This document shows positions 1 to 5,474 of a stretch of 8,708 nucleotides of DNA, piece by piece. Under the pieces are notes generated by a model. That model made no database searches. It saw nothing but the letters and a program-made list of their open reading frames with translations, and was not told the origin of the DNA. The first letter of the stretch is position 1, and every line of letters begins with the position of its first letter. The stretch lies in NCBI GenBank assembly GCA_003167015.1, contig PMUF01000014.1, positions 1 to 8,708 of the forward strand. Reading direction: 5' to 3'. This DNA comes from Chitinophagaceae bacterium (lineage in GTDB: Bacteria; Bacteroidota; Bacteroidia; Chitinophagales; Chitinophagaceae). Made by a program: the position numbers and the translations under genes.

Positions 1-1242
1 CGCTTCTGGCAGGATGGGGTCATTGCCGGCTGGGATTGGGTCAAAGGAGGGTCGGCCTTCCTGTGGGTAACGGAAAAGGATGGCTGGCGCCATATTTACC
101 TGGTGAGCCGGGATGGGAAGAAGGAGACTTTGATCACCAGGGGCAGCTACGATATTGCCCGCGTCAAGCTGGTGGATGAGAAGAGCGGTTATGTTTATTT
201 CATGGCCTCGCCGGAGAATGCGACCCAGCTATACCTGTACCGGGTAAAAATGGATGGGAAGGGCAAACTGGAGAAGATGACGCCGGCTGATGAGATGGGG
301 ATGCATGAGTATGATATTTGCCCTGCGGGACGATATGCGTTGCACACCTATAGCAATGCCAATATGCCCGAAAAGCAGGAATGGGTGAGCTTGCCGGAGC
401 ACAAGAAGCTGGCGGAGGCTGCGGGCGATGGCGGGGGCGGGGAGCAGCCGCGGAAAAAGGTTGAGTTTTTCAAGGTCCGGACGCAGGATGGGGTGGACAT
501 GGACGGCTGGATGGTGAAGCCCGAACATTTTGACAGCACGAAGAAATACCCGGTGGTCTTTTATGTCTATGGCGAGCCGGCGGGGCAGACTGTTACCGAC
601 GAATATGGTACGGGCAATAATTTCCTGTACACCGGGGATATGGCCAGGGACGGGTATATCTACATGAGCGTGGAGAACAGAGGAACGCCGGCGCTGAAAG
701 GCAGGACCTGGCGAAAATCTATTTACCGGCAGATCGGCAGGCTGAATATTCATGACCAGGCGATGGCGGCCAGGGAAATCCTGAAATGGCCGTTCGTTGA
801 CAGCAGCCGGATAGCGGTATGGGGTTGGAGTGGCGGCGGGTCCAGTACGTTGAACCTTTTGTTCCAATACCCGGAGATTTATAAGACCGGGATTGCGGTT
901 GCCGCGGTCGGCAATCAGCTGAGCTACGACAACCTGTATCAGGAGCGATATATGGGGCTGCCGCAGGAAAACCAGGAGGATTTTCTGGCGGGCTCGCCGA
1001 TCACCTATGCTAAGAACTTGAGAGGCAATCTGTTGTATATCCACGGCACGGGCGATGATAATGTACATTACCAGAATGCGGAGCGGTTGCTGAATGCGCT
1101 GATCAAGTATAATAAGCTGTTCCAGTTCATGTCGTATCCGAACAGGTCGCATGGTATTTTCGAGGGGGAAGGAACGAGGCTGCACCTGGCGACGCTGTAT
1201 ACGGATTATCTGCGGCAGCATTGTCCTGGCGGGGGAAGGTGA
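1..1242 (+). CDS. Dipeptidyl peptidase IV-like serine peptidase (S9 family), 3' part
   Basis: The reading frame is already open at base 1, so the N-terminus lies outside the window; 413 residues are visible, ending in TGA. These enzymes remove N-terminal dipeptides from peptides, usually in the periplasm of Bacteroidota; the signal peptide is not visible. Residues 1 to about 130 look like the end of the DPP IV beta-propeller, including a WVTEKDGWRHIYL stretch typical of that domain. From about residue 150 comes the alpha/beta-hydrolase domain. The catalytic triad is readable: Ser277 in GWSGGG, Asp352 in HGTGDDNVH and His384 in NRSHGI. Tyr190 (VYGEP) fits the oxyanion-hole tyrosine. The nucleophile elbow reads GWSGGGSS where many relatives have GWSYGG. 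A glycine-rich insert (GDGGGGE) lies between the domains. It is followed by its own terminator-like repeat and is probably not part of the ribosomal operon. Family assignment is firm; substrate is unknown. Confidence 0.93.
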   Translation, partial: RFWQDGVIAGWDWVKGGSAFLWVTEKDGWRHIYLVSRDGKKETLITRGSYDIARVKLVDEKSGYVYFMASPENATQLYLYRVKMDGKGKLEKMTPADEMGMHEYDICPAGRYALHTYSNANMPEKQEWVSLPEHKKLAEAAGDGGGGEQPRKKVEFFKVRTQDGVDMDGWMVKPEHFDSTKKYPVVFYVYGEPAGQTVTDEYGTGNNFLYTGDMARDGYIYMSVENRGTPALKGRTWRKSIYRQIGRLNIHDQAMAAREILKWPFVDSSRIAVWGWSGGGSSTLNLLFQYPEIYKTGIAVAAVGNQLSYDNLYQERYMGLPQENQEDFLAGSPITYAKNLRGNLLYIHGTGDDNVHYQNAERLLNALIKYNKLFQFMSYPNRSHGIFEGEGTRLHLATLYTDYLRQHCPGGGR

Positions 1243-1292
1243 GGGTATGGCGGCATGGGTTGGTTCGGCGTCCGGGGTCGAAGTGAGGTGGG

Positions 1293-1328
1293 GCGCGGGA
1301 AAGTTCGCATTTTCCGAACTTTTAGCGC
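1293..1328 (+). terminator. Terminator-like inverted repeat after the peptidase gene
   Basis: A perfect 8-base inverted repeat, AAAGTTCG (1300–1307) and CGAACTTT (1315–1322), is separated by the 7-base loop CATTTTC. Outer arms GCGC (1293–1296) and GCGC (1325–1328) can extend the stem across a small internal loop. It begins about 50 bases after the peptidase stop codon. The A-run on the left and T-run on the right resemble a short, possibly bidirectional, intrinsic terminator. The T-tract is only four bases and lies partly in the stem, so efficiency is uncertain. Confidence 0.5.
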
Positions 1329-1377
1329 GGGGTGTGCTGGAAAGATGGGGGAAAATCGAAAGAAAATGGACTAAATT

Positions 1378-1409
1378 TTTGGTCGATGCTGAACTAATGC
1401 ATACTTTTG
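1378..1409 (+). promoter_or_regulatory. Bacteroidota-type promoter for the rpsJ operon
   Basis: TTTG (1378–1381), a 20-base spacer, then TACTTTTG (1402–1409) match the Bacteroidota primary-sigma consensus TTTG-N19–21-TAnnTTTG at every defined position. Transcription would start around 1413–1417, giving a leader of only about 25 bases before the rpsJ ATG at 1440. This is the only close match I found by eye in the intergenic regions, so it may drive the whole ribosomal cluster. The transcription start is inferred, not observed. Confidence 0.8.
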
Positions 1410-1410
1410 C

Positions 1411-1432
1411 ATCCCCATTCGAAAAATGGGAT
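1411..1432 (+). other. Short hairpin in the rpsJ leader
   Basis: ATCCCCATT (1411–1419) can pair with AATGGGAT (1425–1432) with one bulged C, around a CGAAA loop. If transcription begins near 1414, the six inner pairs CCCATT/AATGGG would form at the extreme 5' end of the mRNA, ending about 9 bases before the rpsJ start codon. It could protect the 5' end or affect initiation, but no function can be shown from sequence. The stem is short and may be coincidental. Confidence 0.35.
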
Positions 1433-1439
1433 TTGGCTT

Positions 1440-1745
1440 ATGTCTCAACGAATCAGAATCAAATTACAGTCATACGATCACAATCTGGTGGATAAATCCG
1501 CAGAAAAGATCGTTAAAACGGTCCGTAGTACCGGCGCTGTGGTAACAGGTCCTATTCCTTTGCCTACGCGTAAGAAGATTTTCACGGTATTGCGTTCGCC
1601 GCACGTCAACAAGAAAGCGCGTGAGCAGTTCCAACTGCATACGCACAAGCGTCTGTTGGACATCTACACTTCTTCTTCGAGGACGGTAGATGCGTTGTCC
1701 AAGCTGGATTTGCCTTCCGGCGTGGATGTTGAGATCAAGGCATAG
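1440..1745 (+). CDS. rpsJ: 30S ribosomal protein S10 (NusE)
   Basis: S10 is a head protein of the small subunit and, as NusE, also takes part in transcription antitermination. The product is 101 residues, the normal family length. Recognisable blocks are MSQRIRIKLQSYDHNLVD at the N-terminus, the RSTGAVVTGPIPLPTRK extended loop (about residues 29–45), the conserved SPHVNKKAREQF segment (53–64) and HKRLLDIY (69–76). The frame is open upstream to an ATG at 1407, but that start lies inside the promoter and its extra residues are not family-like; MSQRIRIK matches the usual N-terminus, so 1440 is chosen. There is no Shine-Dalgarno. It is the first ribosomal gene after the promoter and is separated from rplC by an unusually long gap. 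The stop is TAG. Confidence 0.98.
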   Translation: MSQRIRIKLQSYDHNLVDKSAEKIVKTVRSTGAVVTGPIPLPTRKKIFTVLRSPHVNKKAREQFQLHTHKRLLDIYTSSSRTVDALSKLDLPSGVDVEIKA

Positions 1746-1814
1746 TTCTTTTCCATCCATCTATAAACTTCCGTCGTGATGTAGTCGCGGCGGGATAAAA
1801 TAGCGCTGGATTGG

Positions 1815-1841
1815 CCCGGACCTACGAAGTAGGAGAGCGGG
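1815..1841 (+). other. Two-part RNA hairpin in the rpsJ–rplC spacer
   Basis: CCTAC (1821–1825) pairs perfectly with GTAGG (1829–1833) around a GAA loop. An outer stem CCCG (1815–1818) pairs with CGGG (1838–1841) across a purine internal loop, GA opposite AGAG. Purine-rich internal loops between helices are common protein-binding features in ribosomal leader RNAs, but I do not recognise this one. I compared it with a kink-turn and the arrangement does not fit. Confidence 0.4.
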
Positions 1842-1858
1842 TAAAAATTGTAAGTCAG

Positions 1859-1896
1859 CCCCGGGCATGTCACAGAGATTGTGGATGAAGCCGGGG
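1859..1896 (+). other. Extended RNA hairpin in the rpsJ–rplC spacer
   Basis: This is the best-formed structure in the spacer. CCCCGG (1859–1864) pairs with CCGGGG (1891–1896). After a small internal loop, CAT (1866–1868) pairs with ATG (1885–1887). After one bulged G, TCACA (1870–1874) pairs with TGTGG (1880–1884), including one U·G, around the loop GAGAT. This gives 14 pairs in 38 bases. The hairpin covers the ATG of the 11-codon ORF at 1867 and ends 8 bases before the ATG at 1905, so it could affect initiation of either. No U-tract follows, so it is not a typical terminator. Confidence 0.5.
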
Positions 1897-2034
1897 AGAT
1901 AAATATGAACAAGCCATTCAGGGTTTGTTTACTGCCGGTACTTCTGGCTTTCGGGACCCGTACAAGACGGGCGATGAAGGACGAAAAGAAAAGGTCGGCT
2001 GCAAACAGGGATTGAAGTAGTAGATCGATGCTGC

Positions 2035-2056
2035 ACAAAGGGCCTTTTGCCTTTGT
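2035..2056 (+). other. Hairpin upstream of rplC
   Basis: ACAAAGG (2035–2041) pairs with CCTTTGT (2050–2056), with a possible further C–G pair past one bulged G, leaving a loop of C and four T. It sits about 75 bases before the rplC start, inside the third short ORF. The T-run is in the loop, not after the stem, so it does not look like an intrinsic terminator. Confidence 0.4.
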
Positions 2057-2129
2057 CCGTCTTAAGGGCCGGAATACCAGCAGTATGTCTATGCTCTGTC
2101 TCATACCCGATGGTATAAATTAAAAAGAA

Positions 2130-2747
2130 ATGAAAGGTATTATTGGTAAAAAAATCGGGATGACCAGCATCTTCAGTCCTGACGGCAAACAGACCGCTGT
2201 CACGATCATAGAGGCAGGTCCTTGTGTCGTTACGCAGGTCAAGACGAAGGAGACAGATGGTTACACTTCCCTTCAGTTAGCATTCGGAGAAAAGAAAGAG
2301 AAGCACACTACTTCCGCACAAAAGAATCACTTCGCCAAATCTGGCACTTCCCCCAAGCAGTTCGTTAAAGAGTTTCGCGATTATTCCATAGCAAAAGCAT
2401 TAGGTGAATCCATTACCGTAGACATCTTCAAAGAAGGTGAGAAAGTCGAAGTTATCGGCACTACGAAAGGTAAGGGTTTTCAGGGTGTGGTTAAGCGCCA
2501 TGGCTTTCATGGTGTGGGTGAGCAGTCTCACGGTCAGCATGACCGTCAGCGTGCTCCGGGTTCCCTGGGTAACTCTTCGGATGCATCCCGTGTCATGAAG
2601 GGTGTTCGCATGGCGGGCCGGATGGGTGGTGACCGTGTAAAGGTGAAGAGCCTGAAGGTTGTCAAGATCTTTACGGATAAGAACTACATCCTGGTGAGCG
2701 GATCGGTGCCCGGTCATATTGGTTCCATTGTCTTAATTCAGCAATAA
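2130..2747 (+). CDS. rplC: 50S ribosomal protein L3
   Basis: L3 binds 23S rRNA early in large-subunit assembly, and its long loop reaches toward the peptidyl-transferase centre. The product is 205 residues, normal for the family. It opens with MKGIIGKKIGMT, the conserved L3 start. Family blocks follow: GKGFQGVVKRHGF (about 114–126), RAPGSLGN (141–148) and MKGVRMAGRMGG (156–167), then the C-terminal VSGSVPGHIGSIVLI barrel strand. The loop reads GSLGNSS where E. coli has GSIGQNQ, so the glutamine methylated by PrmB in E. coli is absent. The start is preceded by AAAAAGAA with no Shine-Dalgarno. It follows the long structured spacer and precedes rplD by 46 bases. Confidence 0.98.
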   Translation: MKGIIGKKIGMTSIFSPDGKQTAVTIIEAGPCVVTQVKTKETDGYTSLQLAFGEKKEKHTTSAQKNHFAKSGTSPKQFVKEFRDYSIAKALGESITVDIFKEGEKVEVIGTTKGKGFQGVVKRHGFHGVGEQSHGQHDRQRAPGSLGNSSDASRVMKGVRMAGRMGGDRVKVKSLKVVKIFTDKNYILVSGSVPGHIGSIVLIQQ

Positions 2748-2757
2748 GAAGTAACCC

Positions 2758-2775
2758 AGCGGACCGAGCGGACCG
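2758..2775 (+). repeat. Tandem 9-base repeat between rplC and rplD
   Basis: AGCGGACCG occurs twice in direct succession (2758–2766 and 2767–2775). Each unit is nearly palindromic (CGGaCCG), so the pair can fold weakly on itself. It fills much of the short rplC–rplD gap, just before the A-run that leads into rplD. It is probably replication slippage or a minor mRNA structure. Confidence 0.6.
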
Positions 2776-2793
2776 CGCAAAAAATGAATGATC

Positions 2794-3435
2794 ATGCAAG
2801 CAGATGTTTTAAATATAGAAGGAAAGAAGACGGGCCGGACGGTGGAATTGCCGGAAGAGATCTTCGGTGTCGAGCCGAATGATCACGTAATCTACCTGGC
2901 CGTCAAGCAATACCTGGCTGCACAGCGTCAGGGTACGCACAAAGTGAAGACGCGTTTGGAAGTAAAAGGTTCCAGCAAGAAACTGCATCGTCAGAAGGGT
3001 ACGGGCGGCAGCCGTAAGGGTAACCTGCGGAACCCTTTGTACAAGGGTGGTGGTACTATCTTCGGGCCTAAACCCCGTGACTATGATTTCAAGCTGAACC
3101 GCAAGGTGAAGGATCTGGCCAAGATCTCTGCCCTGGCGCATAAGGCCAAGGACAATGCCATCGTCGTTGTGGAGGATATCAAATTCGAGTCGCCTAAGAC
3201 CAGGCAGCTGACGGATGCTCTGAAGAGCCTGAATGTTCATGGCAAGAAGGTGTTGTTCGTGATACCGGAGGACAGCGACAATCTGTTCCTGAGCCTGCGT
3301 AATGTGCCTACGGTCGAAGGTACTTTGCTGGCGGATATCAATACATACGATATCGTCAATGCCCAGGTGCTGGTGTTGTCGGAAACGGCTGCGAAGGTTT
3401 TCGCGGATGAGGCGGGTGAAGAAGTAAAAGCTTAA
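2794..3435 (+). CDS. rplD: 50S ribosomal protein L4
   Basis: L4 nucleates large-subunit assembly, and its extended loop lines the peptide exit tunnel. In E. coli it also represses the S10 operon. With this start the product is 213 residues. The tunnel loop is clear at about 42–95, including AAQRQGTHKVKTR, KLHRQKGTGGSRKGN and GGGTIFGPKPRDY. The C-terminal globular part contains NAIVVVEDI and the usual alternating strands and helices. Two in-frame starts are possible: ATG at 2788 would add Met-Ile. I chose 2794 because the family pattern is M-x-(V/A)-x-VL directly at the start, here MQADVLNI; the choice is not certain. A third ATG at 2784 is out of frame. The stop lies within the palindrome TTAATTAATTAA (3432–3443). 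Confidence 0.95.
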   Translation: MQADVLNIEGKKTGRTVELPEEIFGVEPNDHVIYLAVKQYLAAQRQGTHKVKTRLEVKGSSKKLHRQKGTGGSRKGNLRNPLYKGGGTIFGPKPRDYDFKLNRKVKDLAKISALAHKAKDNAIVVVEDIKFESPKTRQLTDALKSLNVHGKKVLFVIPEDSDNLFLSLRNVPTVEGTLLADINTYDIVNAQVLVLSETAAKVFADEAGEEVKA

Positions 3436-3458
3436 TTAATTAAAAATCATTTAGAGAT

Positions 3459-3758
3459 ATGAAACTCTCTGCAGTTTTAGTAAAACCGATACTGACCGAA
3501 AAGGCCAACTCCCAGCAGGATAAGCTGAGGCGGTATGCCTTCCGTGTGGACCGCAAGGCCAACAAGCTGGAGATCAAGAAAGCCGTGGAAGATTTCTACG
3601 GGGTGACGGTGGTGGATGTGAATACTGCGGTCGTACCGGGTAAGAACAAGACCCGCTTTACGAAGGCCGGTTATGTGCAGGGTCGCAAGCCTGCTTACAA
3701 GAAGGCATTGGTGACGGTAGCGGAAGGAGAGACGATCGATCTGTATGCCGCGATCTAG
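3459..3758 (+). CDS. rplW: 50S ribosomal protein L23
   Basis: L23 sits at the exit-tunnel rim and is the docking site for trigger factor and signal recognition particle. The product is 99 residues, normal length. It begins MKLSAVLVKPILTEKAN, the usual L23 opening in which LVKPILTEKA is strongly conserved. YAFRVDRKANKLEIKKAVEDFYGVTVVDVNT (about 26–56) is the core fold, followed by the basic loop GKNKTRFTKAGYVQGRKPAYKKALVTV that contacts rRNA. The gap after rplD is 23 AT-rich bases. There is no Shine-Dalgarno. The stop is TAG, followed by 79 bases before rplB. Confidence 0.98.
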   Translation: MKLSAVLVKPILTEKANSQQDKLRRYAFRVDRKANKLEIKKAVEDFYGVTVVDVNTAVVPGKNKTRFTKAGYVQGRKPAYKKALVTVAEGETIDLYAAI

Positions 3759-3777
3759 TTGAAAAGAAGCAAAGAAT

Positions 3778-3790
3778 GGCGGTCAACGCC
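3778..3790 (+). other. Small GC hairpin between rplW and rplB
   Basis: GGCG (3778–3781) pairs with CGCC (3787–3790) around the loop GTCAA; a register-shifted alternative pairs GCGG (3779–3782) with CCGC (3789–3792). It lies in the 79-base gap about 50 bases before the rplB start. It is short on its own and is listed because similar GC hairpins recur in other gaps of this operon. Confidence 0.3.
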
Positions 3791-3837
3791 GCAAAGTATT
3801 GACAAAAGATTTTTTAAGAGTACAATAAAAGAGAACA

Positions 3838-4677
3838 ATGGCACTGAAAAAATACAAACCGATTACTGCCGGTACACGTTGGAGGGTCGGGAACGCCTAT
3901 GCGGAGATCACGACCGATACGCCGGAAAAGTCTTTGCTGGAAAAGGTGAAATCGACCGCGGGTCGTAATTCACAGGGCAGAAGGGCAATGCGTTACAGGG
4001 GCGGTGGTCACAAGAAGATGTATCGGGTCATCGATTTCAAGCGCAACAAGAAAGATATCAAAGGCATCATTGCGTCTATCGAATACGATCCGTACCGTAC
4101 GGCTTTTATTGCCCTGGTGAACTATGTAGATGGTGAGAAAAGGTATATCCTGGCTCCCCAGGGTCTGCAGGTCGGCGGCACTGTTCAGTCCGGTGACAAT
4201 GTAGTTCCTGAGTTGGGCAATGCGCTTCAGCTGAAGTTCATGCCGCTGGGTACGAATGTGCATAATATCGAAATGCAGCCTGGTCAGGGTGGCAAGCTGG
4301 TACGTAGTGCCGGTACTTCCGCTCAACTGACCAATAAGGAAGAAAAATACGCCGTTCTGAAGATGCCTTCCGGTGAATTGCGGAAAGTGCTGATCAACTG
4401 TTATGCTACCGTAGGAGTCGTATCCAATAGTGATCATTCATTGCAGAGCATGGGTAAGGCCGGCCGTAATGTCTGGAGGGGTATCCGCCCGCGGGTCCGT
4501 GGTGTAGCGATGAACCCGGTGGATCACCCGATGGGTGGTGGTGAAGGTAAGGCTTCCGGTGGTCAGCCGAGGAGCAGGAATGCTCAGTATTCCCGTGGCC
4601 TGAAGACCCGTACGAAGGGTAAGGGCAGCGACAAGCTGATCATCCAGCGGAAAAACGGTAAAAAATTAGCGAAATAA
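3838..4677 (+). CDS. rplB: 50S ribosomal protein L2
   Basis: L2 is a highly conserved large-subunit protein needed for subunit association and for peptidyl-transferase activity. The product is 279 residues, at the upper end of normal. The N-terminal OB-like domain includes GRNSQGRRAMRYRGGGHKKMYRVIDFKR (about 42–69). The central SH3-like domain includes YILAPQGLQVGG and GTNVHNIEMQPGQGGKLVRSAGT. The C-terminal segment SMGKAGRNVWRGIRPRVRGVAMNPVDHPMGGGEGK carries His230, matching the conserved E. coli His229 at the active-site region. The end is strongly basic (GLKTRTKGKGSDKLIIQRKNGKK). The start ATG follows GAGAACA with no Shine-Dalgarno. rpsS follows after only 13 bases. Confidence 0.98.
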   Translation: MALKKYKPITAGTRWRVGNAYAEITTDTPEKSLLEKVKSTAGRNSQGRRAMRYRGGGHKKMYRVIDFKRNKKDIKGIIASIEYDPYRTAFIALVNYVDGEKRYILAPQGLQVGGTVQSGDNVVPELGNALQLKFMPLGTNVHNIEMQPGQGGKLVRSAGTSAQLTNKEEKYAVLKMPSGELRKVLINCYATVGVVSNSDHSLQSMGKAGRNVWRGIRPRVRGVAMNPVDHPMGGGEGKASGGQPRSRNAQYSRGLKTRTKGKGSDKLIIQRKNGKKLAK

Positions 4678-4690
4678 TTAACAATCAACT

Positions 4691-4963
4691 ATGGGTCGTT
4701 CAATTAAAAAAGGTCCTTACGTAGACGCCAACCTGGAAGAGAAGATCCTGTCCATCAATGAGGGGACTGCCAAGAAGGGTGTGATCAAGACCTGGAGCCG
4801 CCGGTCGACTATTACTCCGGATTTCGTGGGTCATACGCTGGCTGTGCACAATGGCAACAAGTTCATCCCCGTGTATGTGACGGAGTTCATGGTGGGACAT
4901 AAGCTGGGTGAGTTCGCTCCTACCCGCAACTTTAAAGGACATTCAAGTAAAAAGATAGCTTAA
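4691..4963 (+). CDS. rpsS: 30S ribosomal protein S19
   Basis: S19 is a head protein of the small subunit; it pairs with S13 and contacts the large subunit through an intersubunit bridge. The product is 90 residues, normal length. MGRSIKKGPYVDANLEEKI is the expected N-terminus. The conserved blocks IKTWSRRSTITPDFVGHTLAVHNGNKFIPVYVTEFMVGHKLGEFAPTRNFKGH cover about residues 32–84. It lies 13 bases after rplB, which favours translational coupling in the same transcript. The start region (ACAATCAACT) has no Shine-Dalgarno. A GC-rich hairpin begins directly after its stop codon. Confidence 0.98.
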   Translation: MGRSIKKGPYVDANLEEKILSINEGTAKKGVIKTWSRRSTITPDFVGHTLAVHNGNKFIPVYVTEFMVGHKLGEFAPTRNFKGHSSKKIA

Positions 4964-4983
4964 CGTGCTCCGCGCGGAGCGCG
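4964..4983 (+). other. GC-rich hairpin directly after the rpsS stop
   Basis: The 14-base sequence 4967–4980 (GCTCCGCGCGGAGC) is a perfect palindrome. As RNA it gives a stem GCUCC/GGAGC with a GCGC loop, extended outward by three more pairs (C4964–G4983, G4965–C4982, U4966·G4981). It starts at the first base after the rpsS stop and ends 19 bases before the rplV ATG. No U-tract follows, so it is not a standard terminator. It may be a transcript-stability or processing element, or set the relative expression of rplV. Confidence 0.55.
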
Positions 4984-5002
4984 GGCCAAAATTGAATAAT
5001 AA

Positions 5003-5452
5003 ATGGAAGCAGTAGCTAAATTGAGAAATTACCCGACATCGCCCCGCAAGATGCGCTTGCTGGCTGATGAGATCCGCGGTATGCATGTTGAGAAAGCCCT
5101 TGCTTTGCTGGAACATCACCCGCAACATTCTTCCACGCCGCTGCACAAGCTGTTGTGGTCTGCGGTAAAGAACTGGGAGCAGAAGAATGAAGGTCAGTCT
5201 GCAGCGGATGCGTCACTGGTGGTGAAGACGGTGTTTGTGGATGGTGGAAGGACTTTGAAGCGGATGCGTCCGGCTCCTCAGGGTCGTGGATATCGGGTTC
5301 GCAAGCGCAGCAATCACGTCACGATCATCGTTGATGTGAAGGTTGTGGAAGAGCAGAAGCCGAAAGGGAATCGTGCCAAAGCAGCGCTAACGAAAACAGC
5401 CGAAAAGAAAACAGCCGCATCGGAAAAAGCCGTCGAAGTAAAAACCAATTGA
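5003..5452 (+). CDS. rplV: 50S ribosomal protein L22 with C-terminal extension
   Basis: L22 touches all domains of 23S rRNA and sends a beta-hairpin into the exit tunnel, where macrolide resistance changes can arise. The core reads KLRNYPTSPRKMRLLADEIRGMHVEKALALLEHHPQHSSTPLHKLLWSAVKNWEQ, then DASLVVKTVFVDGG. The tunnel hairpin is about 83–99 (RTLKRMRPAPQGRGYRV), ending in RKRSNHVTIIVDVKV. The product is 149 residues against about 110 in E. coli. The extra residues (about 116–149) are a low-complexity Lys/Ala/Glu/Thr tail with KTAEKKTAASEKAVE, presumably on the ribosome surface. I see no frameshift that would explain it, and its base composition resembles the rest of the gene. The start follows AATAATAA with no Shine-Dalgarno. 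Confidence 0.97.
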   Translation: MEAVAKLRNYPTSPRKMRLLADEIRGMHVEKALALLEHHPQHSSTPLHKLLWSAVKNWEQKNEGQSAADASLVVKTVFVDGGRTLKRMRPAPQGRGYRVRKRSNHVTIIVDVKVVEEQKPKGNRAKAALTKTAEKKTAASEKAVEVKTN

Positions 5453-5474
5453 TAAAACTTATTTAATTATAAAT

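Larger units (their letters stand above)
1746..2129 (+). other. 384-base spacer between rpsJ and rplC: structured, with short ORFs
   Basis: No recognisable gene lies here. The spacer contains several potential RNA hairpins: CCGTCG/CGGCGG at 1771–1793 (one U·G pair, 11-base loop), 1815–1841, 1859–1896, CCCGT/ACGGG at 1957–1971 (5-base loop) and 2035–2056. Three short ATG-initiated ORFs follow one another: 1867–1902 (11 codons), 1905–2015 (36 codons, with basic and hydrophobic residues at the N-terminus and a charged C-terminus) and 2028–2123 (31 codons, ending 6 bases before rplC). None is recognised, and they may be chance. I found no TAnnTTTG promoter and no U-tract terminator, so rplC is probably reached by read-through from rpsJ. 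The spacer could be a regulatory leader for rplC and later genes, or decayed sequence. Confidence 0.55.

Noticed and set aside
229..1221. 330-codon minus-strand open frame inside the peptidase gene
   Set aside because: It is a shadow of the high-GC peptidase coding strand; the plus-strand frame has an intact catalytic triad and family motifs.
1151..1495. 114-codon plus-strand frame joining the peptidase end, the promoter and the start of rpsJ
   Set aside because: It overlaps two firm genes in another frame, crosses the terminator-like repeat and promoter, and has no recognisable motif.
1815..1841. Kink-turn in the spacer hairpin
   Set aside because: The internal loop has GA opposite AGAG, without the three-base bulge followed by tandem G·A pairs that a kink-turn needs.
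2048..2055. TGCCTTTG before rplC as a possible -7 element
   Set aside because: The TA at the start of TAnnTTTG is missing and no TTTG is found at the right distance upstream.
1664..2104. 146-codon open frame on the minus strand across the rpsJ–rplC spacer
   Set aside because: It overlaps the 3' end of rpsJ, runs against the operon, resembles no family I recognise and has the Ser/Leu/Arg-rich look of an antisense frame. No promoter for it was seen.
3759..3968. 69-codon plus-strand frame between rplW and rplB
   Set aside because: It mostly overlaps rplB in another frame, begins with a non-ATG codon right after the rplW stop, and shows no family resemblance.
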